From: Acidisarcina sp.
GTDB taxonomy: Bacteria > Acidobacteriota > Terriglobia > Terriglobales > Acidobacteriaceae
DNA length: 64,000 nucleotides
NCBI GenBank assembly: GCA_035539175.1
Contig: DATLIY010000013.1
Location: 1-64,000, forward strand
Direction: 5' to 3'
Shown here: in pieces, positions 43,553 to 53,291 of the stretch
Numbering within the stretch: the stretch's first letter is position 1
Layout of the letters: every line of letters starts with the position of its first letter
Program-made: the position numbers and the translations under genes
Notes under the pieces: model-generated
What the model was told of the DNA's origin: nothing
Seen by the model: only the letters and a program-made list of their open reading frames with translations
Databases searched by the model: none

Positions 43553-44074
43553 ATGAATCCTGAAGATATGAAAGAACTCAAGGAGCTCATCGAGTTCCTG
43601 AAAGACAATCAGATCGGCGAATTCGATCTGGATCGCGGCGATCTGAAGGTGCGTATCAAGTTTGCCCAGGAGACTACCTCCGCGGCGGATCTGGCGGGGC
43701 TATCGCGGCTGCTGAATGCGGCGCAGGGAGCCGCCCCCATCGTGCAGCCTGTAGTTGCTGCAGCGCAGTCGTCGGCAATTGCTGCACCTCAGGCGGAAGT
43801 GGCGGCCGCGGCTCCGGTAGACGAGAATGCGGGCCTTCACATCGTGAAGTCGCCGATTGTCGGCACCTTCTACGAATCCCCCTCTCCGGGTGCGCAGGCT
43901 TTTGTCAAAGCTGGAGATCAGGTGGAGAACGGTCAGGTTCTCTGCATTGTGGAAGCTATGAAGTTGATGAATGAAATTGAGTCTGATGCGGCAGGCGAGA
44001 TCGTAAAACGACTTGTGGCCAATGGACAACCGGTCGAGTATGGCCAACCTCTCTTCGCATTGCGGCTACGGTAA
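43553..44074 (+). CDS. accB: AccB, biotin carboxyl carrier protein
   Basis: A 173-residue carrier of acetyl-CoA carboxylase. It has an N-terminal helix ([16 protein letters not shown]), an Ala/Pro/Gln-rich linker around residues 55-95 and a biotinyl domain with [10 protein letters not shown] near 140 (biotin on Lys). I start at ATG 43553, the family start; the frame is open to 43487. It is 2 bases before accC. Confidence 0.95.
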   Translation: MNPEDMKELKELIEFLKDNQIGEFDLDRGDLKVRIKFAQETTSAADLAGLSRLLNAAQGAAPIVQPVVAAAQSSAIAAPQAEVAAAAPVDENAGLHIVKSPIVGTFYESPSPGAQAFVKAGDQVENGQVLCIVEAMKLMNEIESDAAGEIVKRLVANGQPVEYGQPLFALRLR

Positions 44075-44076
44075 CT

Positions 44077-45453
44077 ATGTTTCGGAAAGTTCTCGTCGCC
44101 AATCGTGGCGAAATCGCGCTTCGTGTCATCTGTGCCTGCAAAGAGCTGGGCATTCGCACGGTCGCCGTCTACAGTGAGGCGGACCGGAACTCCCTGCACG
44201 TTCGCTTTGCGGATGAGGCAATCTGCATCGGCCCGGCGCGCGCGTCGGACAGCTATCTGAATGTCCCCGCAGTGATCAGCGCGGCGGAGATCGCCGACGT
44301 GGACGCCATCCATCCTGGCTATGGCTTGCTGAGCGAAAACGCAAACTTCGCCGAAGTCTGCCGTGCGTCGAACATCAAGTTCATCGGCCCGCCCCCGGAA
44401 GTGACCCGCCTGATGGGAGAGAAGGACAAGGCGCGGCAGGCGATGAAGCGCGCCAAGGTTCCAATCCTGCCCGGTTCGGACGGCATTATCCAGTCCGAGG
44501 GCGAGGCGATGGAGTGGGCGCGGACGGTGGGGTATCCCGTCATCCTGAAAGCCGCAGCAGGCGGCGGTGGCCGTGGTATGCGCATCGTTCGCTCCAAGGA
44601 AGAGCTGCCGGGGCTGTTTCAGGCTGCCCATACCGAAGCTGCGAATGCCTTCGGAAACGGCGACCTCTACATGGAGAAGTTCATCGAGCAGCCGCGCCAC
44701 ATTGAGTTCCAGGTGCTGGCCGATGAGCACGGCAATGTGTTGTCGCTTGGGGAACGCGAGTGCTCGATCCAGCGCCGTCACCAGAAGCTGATCGAAGAAG
44801 CGCCGTCGCTGCAGGTTACTCCCAAGCTGCGCGAAGAGATCGGAAAGACGCTGCGTCGCAGCCTCTCCAACATTGGCTATCAGAACGCCGGAACGGTCGA
44901 GTTCCTGATGGATGAAGAGGGGAGTCTCCACTTCATCGAAATGAACACCCGCATCCAGGTGGAGCATCCGGTCACGGAATTCATCACGGGAATTGACCTG
45001 GTGAAGGCCCAGTTGCGCATTGCCGCGGGCGAAAAGCTGAGCAGCATTATTCCTGATCCCATTGTCATGCGCGGGCACTCCATCGAGTGCCGCATCAATG
45101 CAGAGCACCCTGAGAAGTTCACTCCCTCAGCAGGCAAGATCACGGCATACAACGTTCCCGGGGGGAATGGGGTCCGTGTGGATACGGCGCAGTACGCGGA
45201 AGGCGTTGTGCCTCCCTACTACGACTCGCTGATTGCCAAGCTCATTACCTATGGCAAGGATCGGCCAGAGGCCATGGCCCGCATGTCGCGCGCTCTCGAG
45301 ATGTTCGTCGTGGAGGGAATTCACACATCCATTCCGCTGCATCGTCGTATTCTTCAAGATGAGGACTTCAAAGCAGGCCGCTTCGACACGAAGTTCATGG
45401 AGCGCTTTTTCGAACGTGAGAAGGAGCGCAACCAGGCCGCTGCCGGGAAATAG
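44077..45453 (+). CDS. accC: AccC, biotin carboxylase
   Basis: A 458-residue ATP-grasp enzyme starting [16 protein letters not shown]. It has the Gly-rich loop [11 protein letters not shown] near residue 164 and the active site [14 protein letters not shown] near 290. It carboxylates biotin on AccB to begin fatty acid synthesis. It is co-transcribed with accB. Confidence 0.96.
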   Translation: MFRKVLVANRGEIALRVICACKELGIRTVAVYSEADRNSLHVRFADEAICIGPARASDSYLNVPAVISAAEIADVDAIHPGYGLLSENANFAEVCRASNIKFIGPPPEVTRLMGEKDKARQAMKRAKVPILPGSDGIIQSEGEAMEWARTVGYPVILKAAAGGGGRGMRIVRSKEELPGLFQAAHTEAANAFGNGDLYMEKFIEQPRHIEFQVLADEHGNVLSLGERECSIQRRHQKLIEEAPSLQVTPKLREEIGKTLRRSLSNIGYQNAGTVEFLMDEEGSLHFIEMNTRIQVEHPVTEFITGIDLVKAQLRIAAGEKLSSIIPDPIVMRGHSIECRINAEHPEKFTPSAGKITAYNVPGGNGVRVDTAQYAEGVVPPYYDSLIAKLITYGKDRPEAMARMSRALEMFVVEGIHTSIPLHRRILQDEDFKAGRFDTKFMERFFEREKERNQAAAGK

Positions 45454-45577
45454 TCCTGGAGTGGCTCCAGCGAGGCTGCAGGGAGTTCTGCCCTTGAGAC
45501 AAAACAGCCTCGGCCAGCACAGGCGCTCTGTTCCGGAACACGGGCAGAGACGCCCATCCGGCCCTATTGGATAGATC

Positions 45578-46987
45578 ATGGAGAAGTTTCAACCTGGCCA
45601 GCTTGCACTCGCTCTGCGCGAAAAGTTGTATGGTCTGCTTGCCAGGCTAGTTCCAACGGAACGGGCACAACTCCTTTTCCTCACGATACTGAGCGGCGTT
45701 CTTTGCGGCCTGGCTGCGGTTGGCTTCCACGTCGGAATCGAAAAGGCCGATCATCTGATGATGGGGCGCGCTCTCGCTGCTGCGGGGCATCGCTGGATCT
45801 TCTGGGGAATCATCACGCCTGCACTTGGAGGCCTGGTTTCCGGACTGGCGCTCTACTATCTGGTTCCCGGTGCTGCCGGAAGCGGTATACCCCAGGTGAA
45901 GGCAGCCTACGCCCTGCACGGTGGCCGTGTTCCGCTGCGCGACGCGGTGGGTAAGTTCTTTCTGGGAATCCTGCAGATCGGTAGTGGCGGCTCTCTCGGC
46001 AGAGAAGGACCTACGGTCCAGATCTGCGCAGGCATCTCCAGCCTGCTGGCGCGCGTATTCTCCTTGTCGATCAAGAACCAGCGGAGGATGACTGCCGTCG
46101 GTGTGGCGGCTGGCATAGCGGCTGCCTTTAATGCGCCGATCGCTGCCGTCACCTTCACGCTGGAAGAGATCATCGGAGACCTTGACCAGACGATGCTCTC
46201 CGGGGTGATCGTCGCTGCGGCCATCGCTGCTGCGGTCGAACGCGCCGTCCTTGGCAAGCATCCGGTCTTTGCGCTCCGGCACGTGGACCCGTTGGTTCCG
46301 GCCAAATCCTTGCTCTTTTACGTCGTCCTGGGATTTGCCGCCGCTCTGATTTCGGTGATTTTTACGGATTCGCTGCTGGGGCTTCGAGCGGCTTTCAAGC
46401 GCCTGAACACCGTGCCGAAATGGGCTCATCCAGCGCTGGGTGGAGCAGCGACCGGCGCGCTCGCTGTGCTGGCGTTTTTCTGGCTCCGGCAGGGTGGGAT
46501 TGCCGGGGGCGGATATGAAACCCTTTCTTTCGCTCTGAACGGGACACTGACCGTGAAGGTTCTGCTGGTTCTGTGCGTGCTGAAGGTCGCGGCGACGATT
46601 TTTTCCTACTCCAGCGGCGGAGCCGGAGGTATCTTTGCCCCGGCATTATTCATTGGCGGAATGCTGGGCGGAGCCGTGGGCTATCTGGACGTCGCGGCCT
46701 TTCATCATCCCGCCGGAGCTCTTGGCGCATTCGCCCTGGTGGGAATGGGAGCTGTATTTGCGGGGATTGTCCGCGCCCCCATGACGTCTGTCCTGATCAT
46801 CTTTGAGATGACGGGTGCTTACGAACTGATTCTGCCCTTGATGATCTCCAACATGATCGCCTACACGCTTGCACGTCGCTGGCGTGGAGTCGCGATCTAC
46901 GAAGCACTTCTGCTGCAGGACGGGGTTCAGCTCCCTCACGAGCATCCGCGAAACGTCGATACGGACGAGGGAGAAGCATTACCGTAG
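45578..46987 (+). CDS. ClC-family chloride channel or H+/Cl- antiporter
   Basis: A 469-residue membrane protein with the three ClC selectivity motifs in order: GSGIPQVK near residue 105, GREGPTVQ near 142 and GIFAPALFIGG near 350. The gating glutamate in GREGP is present, as in antiporters such as E. coli ClC. There is no C-terminal CBS pair. It may help pH or ion balance. Its stop is 55 bases before thiE. Confidence 0.92.
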   Translation: MEKFQPGQLALALREKLYGLLARLVPTERAQLLFLTILSGVLCGLAAVGFHVGIEKADHLMMGRALAAAGHRWIFWGIITPALGGLVSGLALYYLVPGAAGSGIPQVKAAYALHGGRVPLRDAVGKFFLGILQIGSGGSLGREGPTVQICAGISSLLARVFSLSIKNQRRMTAVGVAAGIAAAFNAPIAAVTFTLEEIIGDLDQTMLSGVIVAAAIAAAVERAVLGKHPVFALRHVDPLVPAKSLLFYVVLGFAAALISVIFTDSLLGLRAAFKRLNTVPKWAHPALGGAATGALAVLAFFWLRQGGIAGGGYETLSFALNGTLTVKVLLVLCVLKVAATIFSYSSGGAGGIFAPALFIGGMLGGAVGYLDVAAFHHPAGALGAFALVGMGAVFAGIVRAPMTSVLIIFEMTGAYELILPLMISNMIAYTLARRWRGVAIYEALLLQDGVQLPHEHPRNVDTDEGEALP

Positions 46988-47042
46988 AATTGCGTAAGAC
47001 TCCGGCATTGTGTTTCGGTATTCTGCCCTGGCATTGTCTTCT

Positions 47043-47687
47043 ATGGCATACACGATTTCTCCTCTTTACCCCATCCTCGATGCCAGTTTGTTGCCGCTTG
47101 AGGATCGCAGCGGTTTTGTCACCCGGCTGGCCGGCGAACTGCTGGATGCGGGCGTCAGCCTGCTGCAGTACAGGAACAAGACCGGCAGCGATCGCGAGGT
47201 GCTCGAAGACGTGGCTATGCTTCGCCACCTGCTGCCCGCGGGGCGCTGTGTACTCATCCTGAACGATCGACCGGATCTGGCTGTGCTTGGCGGATTTGAC
47301 GGCGTCCATGTCGGCCAGCAGGATCTTTCTCCAGACGCTGCCCGGGGCATTGTCGGCAAGGGAAGGGTGGTTGGCGTTTCCACGCATAATGCCGAGCAAC
47401 TGCGAATGGCCGCAGAGGCGCCAGTGGACTATATCGCCATTGGCCCGATCTTCCCAACTGCCTCCAAACAAAACCCCGATCCGGTTGTCGGTCTGGAAGG
47501 GATTCGCCTGGCGCGTTCGCTCACCTCAAGGCCGCTGGTCGCGATCGGCGGAATCACTCTCGAGAATTGCAGCCAGGTCAAAGAGGCCGGGGCGGATTCC
47601 ATTGCGGTGATCTCCAGCCTCTTCCAAAGCCCGTCAGGGGAGTCTCCCGCGAAAGTCGCTAGAGACTTTCTTGCGCGTTTCCGGTAG
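47043..47687 (+). CDS. thiE: Thiamine-phosphate synthase ThiE
   Basis: A 214-residue TIM-barrel enzyme that joins HMP-PP and thiazole phosphate. Motifs are LLQYRNKTGSDRE near residue 39, NDRPDLAVLGGFDGVHVG near 78, GVSTHN and IGPIFPTASK near 138, and VAIGGIT. I prefer ATG 47043 (MAYTISPLYPIL) to an upstream ATG 47010. No THI-box riboswitch is visible upstream. Some TenI-like homologues look similar, but the pyrophosphate loop is conserved. Confidence 0.88.
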   Translation: MAYTISPLYPILDASLLPLEDRSGFVTRLAGELLDAGVSLLQYRNKTGSDREVLEDVAMLRHLLPAGRCVLILNDRPDLAVLGGFDGVHVGQQDLSPDAARGIVGKGRVVGVSTHNAEQLRMAAEAPVDYIAIGPIFPTASKQNPDPVVGLEGIRLARSLTSRPLVAIGGITLENCSQVKEAGADSIAVISSLFQSPSGESPAKVARDFLARFR

Positions 47688-47699
47688 AACAGAGAGCAC

Positions 47700-49280
47700 G
47701 TGACGACCAGCAGCCCACCACTACCCGCCGGTGCAGATGCTCCCGGCACTCCACATTTTGTTCAGGGCCTCGGCCTGTTCAGCGCCACCGCGATTGTCGT
47801 GGGTTCGATGATCGGTTCGGGCATCTTCATTGTCCCGGCGGACATAGCACGAGGCGTCGATTCCCCTGCGCTGTTCATTGCGGCCTGGATCGTGACGGCT
47901 GTCATGACGATCATCGGCGCGCTCAGCTATGGGGAACTTGCTGCGATGATGCCCCGGGCCGGCGGACAGTATGTTTACCTGCGTGAAGCTTTGGGGCCGA
48001 TGTGGGGCTTCCTCTACGGATGGACGCTCTTTCTGGTCATTCAGACCGGCACCATCGCCGCCGTGGCTGTCGCCTTTGGAAAGTTTCTGGGAATCTTCTT
48101 TCCCTCCGTCTCCGCCACAAACTGGATCTGGCATATCGGTCACGTTCCGGCCTGGCACGTCGGACCGATGGTGTTAGGCAACATGGACCTCGGTCTGAAT
48201 ACGGCGAATCTTGCGGCCATTGTGATCGTGCTGCTGCTTGCCGGGGTCAATATCTTCGGCGTCAGGACAGGCGCGCTGGTGCAGAACATCTTCACCACGA
48301 CGAAGACCGCGGCACTGCTGGGTCTGCTCGTCTTCGGTTTTCTGCTGGGCCGCAACCCGGCGGCGATTGCGGCGAACTTCGGCGTGGGCTGGCATGCCTT
48401 CTGGCACAATGCATCGCTGGCCACTTTGCATCCGGTGCAGGTGGGCATCGGCGGTCCCACCGCCATGGTGGGCTTTTTCACCATTCTTGCCGTGGTGCAG
48501 GTGGGTTCGCTCTTCTCTGCGGATGCGTGGAACAACGTGACCTTTACCGCGGGCGAAGTCTTGAACCCCAGGCGCAATCTGCCACTCTCGCTTGGGCTGG
48601 GCACCGGGATCGTTCTGCTGATTTATATCCTGGCGAACTTCGTGTATCTCTGTGTGCTGCCGCTGCACGGGGATCCGGCGGGGGCCTCGAATTTTGCGCG
48701 GGGCATCCAGTACGCATCGCAGGACCGCGTGGGCACCGCTGTGCTGGAGCAGATCTTTCACTCCAGCGGGGCGTACTTGATGGCCGCTGCGATTTTGATT
48801 TCGACCTTCGGTTGCGCCAATGGAATGACGATGGCAGGCGCCCGCGTCTACTACGCGATGAGCCGCGACGGACTCTTTTTCCAGGCCGCGGGCAGACTGC
48901 ATCCCCGGTACAAAACGCCGGTGGCATCCCTGATCGCGCAGGCCGTGTGGACCAGCCTGCTGTGCCTCTCCGGCTCCTATGGCCAGTTGCTCGATTACAC
49001 GATCTTCGCTGCGCTGTTGTTTTACATCCTTACCATTGGCAGCCTGTTTATGCTGCGAATCCGCAAGCCGCTGGCGCCGCGTCCCTATCGCGCCATCGGG
49101 TATCCGGTGCTGCCTGCGGCATACCTGGGTATGGCCGTGTGGATCTGTGTCGTATTATTGCGTTATAAACCTCAATACACTTGGCCGGGGCTGATTCTCG
49201 TTGTACTCGGTATCCCGGTCTTCATTTTTTGGTCCCGTAAGGGCCGGCGTTCTGGACTGCCGCACGAAACAGCACTATAA
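47700..49280 (+). CDS. APC-family amino acid permease
   Basis: A 526-residue protein with 12 or more hydrophobic helices and the APC start motif (VVGSMIGSGIFIVPADIARG). The start is GTG 47700, 12 bases after thiE, so the genes may be co-transcribed. Helices contain the consensus IGALSYGELAAMMPRAGGQY. It imports amino acids or related compounds; the substrate cannot be read from the sequence. Confidence 0.88.
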   Translation: MTTSSPPLPAGADAPGTPHFVQGLGLFSATAIVVGSMIGSGIFIVPADIARGVDSPALFIAAWIVTAVMTIIGALSYGELAAMMPRAGGQYVYLREALGPMWGFLYGWTLFLVIQTGTIAAVAVAFGKFLGIFFPSVSATNWIWHIGHVPAWHVGPMVLGNMDLGLNTANLAAIVIVLLLAGVNIFGVRTGALVQNIFTTTKTAALLGLLVFGFLLGRNPAAIAANFGVGWHAFWHNASLATLHPVQVGIGGPTAMVGFFTILAVVQVGSLFSADAWNNVTFTAGEVLNPRRNLPLSLGLGTGIVLLIYILANFVYLCVLPLHGDPAGASNFARGIQYASQDRVGTAVLEQIFHSSGAYLMAAAILISTFGCANGMTMAGARVYYAMSRDGLFFQAAGRLHPRYKTPVASLIAQAVWTSLLCLSGSYGQLLDYTIFAALLFYILTIGSLFMLRIRKPLAPRPYRAIGYPVLPAAYLGMAVWICVVLLRYKPQYTWPGLILVVLGIPVFIFWSRKGRRSGLPHETAL

Positions 49281-49297
49281 GAGGAGAGATCTCGCCC

Positions 49298-50842
49298 ATG
49301 CCTAATTTGTTTGCTACCAAACCCCTCTCGCTCCTGACTCAGGAAGCGAATGAAGAAGGGGAGCACACCCTCAGGCGATCTCTCAGCTCGTTAAACCTGA
49401 TCACACTCGGCATTGGGGCAATTATCGGAGCGGGTATCTTTGTCCTTACCGGACAGGCTGCCGCGAAGTACGCCGGACCGGCAGTTGCGCTTAGTTTTGT
49501 GCTGGCCGGCTTCGTCTGCGCATTCGCCGGCCTTTGCTATGCGGAGTTTGCTTCGATTATTCCAATAGCCGGTTCAGCCTACACCTATGGCTACGCGACG
49601 CTGGGCGAGTTCGTCGCATGGATCATCGGCTGGGACCTGGTGCTGGAATACGCATTTGGAGCGGCCACGGTGGCATCCGGCTGGTCTGGCTATCTGGTGA
49701 GCCTGCTGGAGCAGCTCAATATTCACCTGCCGCCGCAATTCACCACCACCTACGGCAATGTGATGGTGAAGTTTAACGACAGGTGGACTCCACTTAATAC
49801 GCTTCCCGCCGGGATCAATACCGCTGCGTTGCCGCATGCGACGGGATTGTTCAACCTGGTCGCCTTTCTGGCGATCCTGACGATCACAGCGATTCTGGTG
49901 ATCGGTATCAAGGAATCAGCAAATCTGAACTCTACCATCGTGATTGTGAAGCTGGGAATCGTAGCCATCTTTCTTTACCTGGGAATTGCCTACCTCCTGC
50001 ACCATCACGAACTGGTCCAGGCGAACTGGCATCCCTTCATTCCGCCAGCGGAAGGGCCAAAACACTTTGGACTGGGTGGCATAGCCGCCGGAGCCGCATC
50101 GGTATTTTTCGCATACATCGGCTTCGACGCTGTCTCCACCGCCGCGCAGGAGGCGAAGAATCCGCAGCGGGATATGCCCATCGGCATCCTGGGATCGCTG
50201 GTTGTCTGCACGATCCTATACATCATGGTTTCTCTGGTGTTGACTGGCCTGGTGAACTTCCGGCAGCTGAACGTTGCCGATCCGGTTGCGCTCGGAATCG
50301 ACGTCACCGGTGTGAAGTGGGGCAGTCTGCTGGTGAAGATCGGAGCCGTCTTTGGCCTGGGCACCGTGATGCTCGTCATGCTGCTGGGGCAGTCGCGCGT
50401 CTTTTTCTCGATGTCGCGCGATGGGCTGCTGCCGCAGTGGGCGAGTGCAATCCATCCGAAGTTCCGCACACCGTGGATTTCGAATATTATCGTCGGGACC
50501 ATTGTGGCTTTTCTGCCCGCAGTCCTGCCGATCGACAAGCTCAGCCAGTTGGTCAACATTGGTACTCTGCTGGCCTTTACCATTGTGTGTGCCGGGGTAT
50601 GGATCCTGCGGGTTCGCCAGCCTGATCTCAAGCGGCCATTCAAGACGCCGTTTGTGCCACTGGTGCCCATTTGCGGGATGCTCAGCGCGTTTTACCTGAT
50701 GGTCAAGCTGCCGTTGCTAACCTGGGCCGTTCTGATCATCTGGCTCTTGATCGGGCTGCTGATTTACTTCGGGTATAGCGTGCGACACAGTAAGGTGCAG
50801 AAGCTCCCCTCGGCGATGACAACGGGACGGGCGGATAGCTAG
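49298..50842 (+). CDS. APC-superfamily cationic-amino-acid-transporter-type permease
   Basis: A 514-residue protein with about 12 membrane helices. It opens HTLRRSLSSLNLITLGIG, then IGAGIFVLTGQAA, typical of the CAT/YfnA group. CYAEFASIIPIAGSAYTYGY follows in the third helix. It starts 17 bases after the other permease with an AGGAGAG site, so the two probably form one unit. The substrate is unknown. Confidence 0.88.
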   Translation: MPNLFATKPLSLLTQEANEEGEHTLRRSLSSLNLITLGIGAIIGAGIFVLTGQAAAKYAGPAVALSFVLAGFVCAFAGLCYAEFASIIPIAGSAYTYGYATLGEFVAWIIGWDLVLEYAFGAATVASGWSGYLVSLLEQLNIHLPPQFTTTYGNVMVKFNDRWTPLNTLPAGINTAALPHATGLFNLVAFLAILTITAILVIGIKESANLNSTIVIVKLGIVAIFLYLGIAYLLHHHELVQANWHPFIPPAEGPKHFGLGGIAAGAASVFFAYIGFDAVSTAAQEAKNPQRDMPIGILGSLVVCTILYIMVSLVLTGLVNFRQLNVADPVALGIDVTGVKWGSLLVKIGAVFGLGTVMLVMLLGQSRVFFSMSRDGLLPQWASAIHPKFRTPWISNIIVGTIVAFLPAVLPIDKLSQLVNIGTLLAFTIVCAGVWILRVRQPDLKRPFKTPFVPLVPICGMLSAFYLMVKLPLLTWAVLIIWLLIGLLIYFGYSVRHSKVQKLPSAMTTGRADS

Positions 50843-51008
50843 ATCGAGTGTCCATCACTCCAGCGGGCTCGTGGTTGCTGTTCCGTGAGCATTCCCCATA
50901 CTGCGAGCAACTGAAACAGGCTTTGTGGATGCACCTGCGCGACGCGTGCCGGAACAACAATGCAAGCAACACCAAGAGGGAAAGAGCGTAAGCGATCAGC
51001 CAGATCAT
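50736..51008 (-). CDS. Possible small membrane protein, antisense to permease 3' end
   Basis: A possible 90-residue product starts MIWLIAYALSLLVLLALLF, a single N-terminal membrane helix, then a Cys/Arg/Ser-rich tail. GAGGTG lies 3 bases before ATG 51008. The last ~100 bases run antisense to the permease gene, and the tail composition is not clearly protein-like. The membrane start and ribosome site are real features; that it is expressed is a guess. Confidence 0.3.
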   Translation of the reverse strand: MIWLIAYALSLLVLLALLFRHASRRCIHKACFSCSQYGECSRNSNHEPAGVMDTRSSYPPVPLSSPRGASAPYCVARYTRSKSAARSRAR

Positions 51009-51066
51009 TTCCACCTCTTACAGCGGAAGAGCTCGCAGTGGTGCTGCGGCCATGATAGCCGAGATT

Positions 51067-53238
51067 TTACTTCGCAGCTTCCAAGGTAGCCGCGGCGCGG
51101 TTCAGCGCAGCACTTAAAGTGGCGATCTGCGTCTGTGCACGCTCTGCATCCTGTGCATCGATGGCCTCGTTGACGCCGGGAATCACCACAGCGGAATAGC
51201 CCGTGAACTCTCCCGGCGCATAGATCGTGTGGCGGAACCACGGGCGGTGGGGAAGCCCCTCCGGCGCCAGCAGAGCACCCTCGGTTGCCCGCAGTGCCGC
51301 GTTCAGCGCCGTCAGATCACCAGTGCCGGACAACTGCCTCTCCTTTACCGCTGCTGCCGCCGTGGCAAAGCGCCGCGCAGCCGTGGTTGCCGGGGCAAAG
51401 TCCAAGGCCTTCAGGCCGCTATCGCTGGCGCGTCGCTTTGCGGCATCCAGGTAGGAATCAATCTCGCTGGCATAGGTCACATAGTCATAGGGGAGAACGT
51501 CGGAATCGGCCATGTGGAGGATCTCAAGGCCGAATACGCGAGCCATCTCCTGTTCGTAGACAAAGGTTGGATCCGCGTTCTTTACAAACCATGCATAGTT
51601 ATCGAATACGGAGTGGTAGACGCCGTAGGGGCCTTCCGAACCGATGTCGATGGAGGGAACTCCCACATGTTGGAAGAAAGGCGTGAAGTCCGATCCGCTG
51701 CCAAGATCTCCCACCGGCGCGTCGCTATGGGAGCTGTTCGCCGCGGAGCGCATACCGATATCCTGCCCATGTTTGATCTCGTTGGCCTGCTCGGTCTGCT
51801 TCCACACGTCGTATACGCTGCCCCCCTTGGGGCTGGGCACTTCTCTCGTCACCTCGCGTACAAACTGCTTCAAGGAAGGAACGGCGGAGGAGGAGAACTC
51901 CGGCCCGGAAACGCCCACATCGGTATTGAAGTAGGCTACCGCGTGCTCCAGATCCTTCTCATGCTCTTCGGCCCATTCTGTGGAGCCGACGAGCCCCTCT
52001 TCCTCCGCATCCCAGCTGGCAAAGAGGATCGTCCTCTTCGGCTTCCAACCCTGCCTGAGCAGTTCACCCACTCCATGGACCGATTCCAGCATGGCTGCTG
52101 TGCCGCTGTTGGGATCGACCGCACCGTAGACCCAGGCATCGCGATGGTTGCCTGCGACGACCCATTCATCGGGGAAGTCGGTGCCATTGATTCTCCCTAT
52201 CACGTTCCAGATGGTTCGGAAGGCATAGTTCTGCTTCACCAGCATGTGAACCTTCACCTTGCCGGGGCCAACGTGGTACGCGAAGGGAAGAGCGCCTTGC
52301 CACTCATGCGGAACGGCCTGTCCACCGAGATGCTCAAGGATCGGAGCCGCGTCGTGGTAGGAGAGGGGTGTTGCAGGAATCCTGGGCAGGCTTGTGGAAC
52401 TCTCCGGTGCGATGCGTTTCGTGTCGGGCAGATCGACGACCGAGGCGATGCCGGGAGTTGTGGGGTCGCCGGGATACTCAAACATGAATTGCACGGAGCC
52501 GCGCTGCACCGCGGTATCGGGTCGGTACGGGCCATTGGGATACTTGTCGCCGCGGAAATAGCCATCATCGGCGGGGTCCGAATAGAGGATGACGCCTGCG
52601 GCTCCATACTGCTGCGCCAGAAATACTTTGACGCCACGGAAATTGTTTCCATAACGAACAAGGACGATCTTGCCCTTGACGTCCACGTGCATCGCTTCCA
52701 GCCGCTTGAAGTCCTCCGGACGGCCATAGTTGGCATACACGGCTTCCGCTGTGATATCTCCGGAGGCGGACGAGCCATTGAATGCGGTTAAGACGCGCGA
52801 ATCATCCTGGAAGGGGTCAGCCGTCACATGCTCGCGAATGGGCCCCTGCATGAGCAGCTTGCCATCGCTGTCCGTTGCTTCCACGCGGATTTCGCCGGGC
52901 ATGTTCATCCACACGCGATAAGGGACGATGCTTGTTTCCAGCCCCGCAGCCTTGAACTTGGACGCAACGTACTCCGCTGTGGCGTAGTCCTCTTTGGAGG
53001 AAGCAATGTGAGGTGTACTCGTCAGCGTCTTAAGGTGTTCTCCGGCAAGCTTTGCGTCCGGAACCTTCAGAAAGTCCTGATCGATCTTCGCCTGTGCGCT
53101 GAAGTTTCGATAGCCGAACACATGAGTTGGGGAAGATGCGAGGGGAGCAGAGTTCTGGCCGAGCAGAACCGCAGGGCAAAATAGCATCCAGGAAAGAGCA
53201 GGCAGAATTGGACGAATCGACAAGGGCACAGTCCTCAT
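51067..53238 (-). CDS. Exported M28 metallopeptidase, glutamate carboxypeptidase II-like
   Basis: A 723-residue protein with an N-terminal signal (ALSWMLFCPAVLLGQ). A PA domain follows (GKIVLVRYGNNFRGVKVFL, DPADDGYFRGDKYP). The M28 zinc domain has NHRDAWVYGAVDPNSG (His, Asp), WDAEEEGLVGSTEW (catalytic and ligand Glu), NTDVGVSG and YHSVFDNY (His). A C-terminal TfR-type dimer domain follows. This is the PSMA/NAALADase layout. It probably trims peptides in the periplasm or outside the cell. Confidence 0.9.
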   Translation of the reverse strand: MRTVPLSIRPILPALSWMLFCPAVLLGQNSAPLASSPTHVFGYRNFSAQAKIDQDFLKVPDAKLAGEHLKTLTSTPHIASSKEDYATAEYVASKFKAAGLETSIVPYRVWMNMPGEIRVEATDSDGKLLMQGPIREHVTADPFQDDSRVLTAFNGSSASGDITAEAVYANYGRPEDFKRLEAMHVDVKGKIVLVRYGNNFRGVKVFLAQQYGAAGVILYSDPADDGYFRGDKYPNGPYRPDTAVQRGSVQFMFEYPGDPTTPGIASVVDLPDTKRIAPESSTSLPRIPATPLSYHDAAPILEHLGGQAVPHEWQGALPFAYHVGPGKVKVHMLVKQNYAFRTIWNVIGRINGTDFPDEWVVAGNHRDAWVYGAVDPNSGTAAMLESVHGVGELLRQGWKPKRTILFASWDAEEEGLVGSTEWAEEHEKDLEHAVAYFNTDVGVSGPEFSSSAVPSLKQFVREVTREVPSPKGGSVYDVWKQTEQANEIKHGQDIGMRSAANSSHSDAPVGDLGSGSDFTPFFQHVGVPSIDIGSEGPYGVYHSVFDNYAWFVKNADPTFVYEQEMARVFGLEILHMADSDVLPYDYVTYASEIDSYLDAAKRRASDSGLKALDFAPATTAARRFATAAAAVKERQLSGTGDLTALNAALRATEGALLAPEGLPHRPWFRHTIYAPGEFTGYSAVVIPGVNEAIDAQDAERAQTQIATLSAALNRAAATLEAAK

Positions 53239-53291
53239 TCAGGAGATCAACAGGGGAGCCTTGATTTCTCAGCTTACACTAACTATCAGCA

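Noticed and set aside
46988-47042. TPP riboswitch upstream of thiE
   Set aside because: The gap is only 55 bases and no conserved THI-box core is present.
51229-52791. A 520-codon open frame antisense to the M28 peptidase
   Set aside because: No motif or ribosome site, and the peptidase motifs on the opposite strand are complete.
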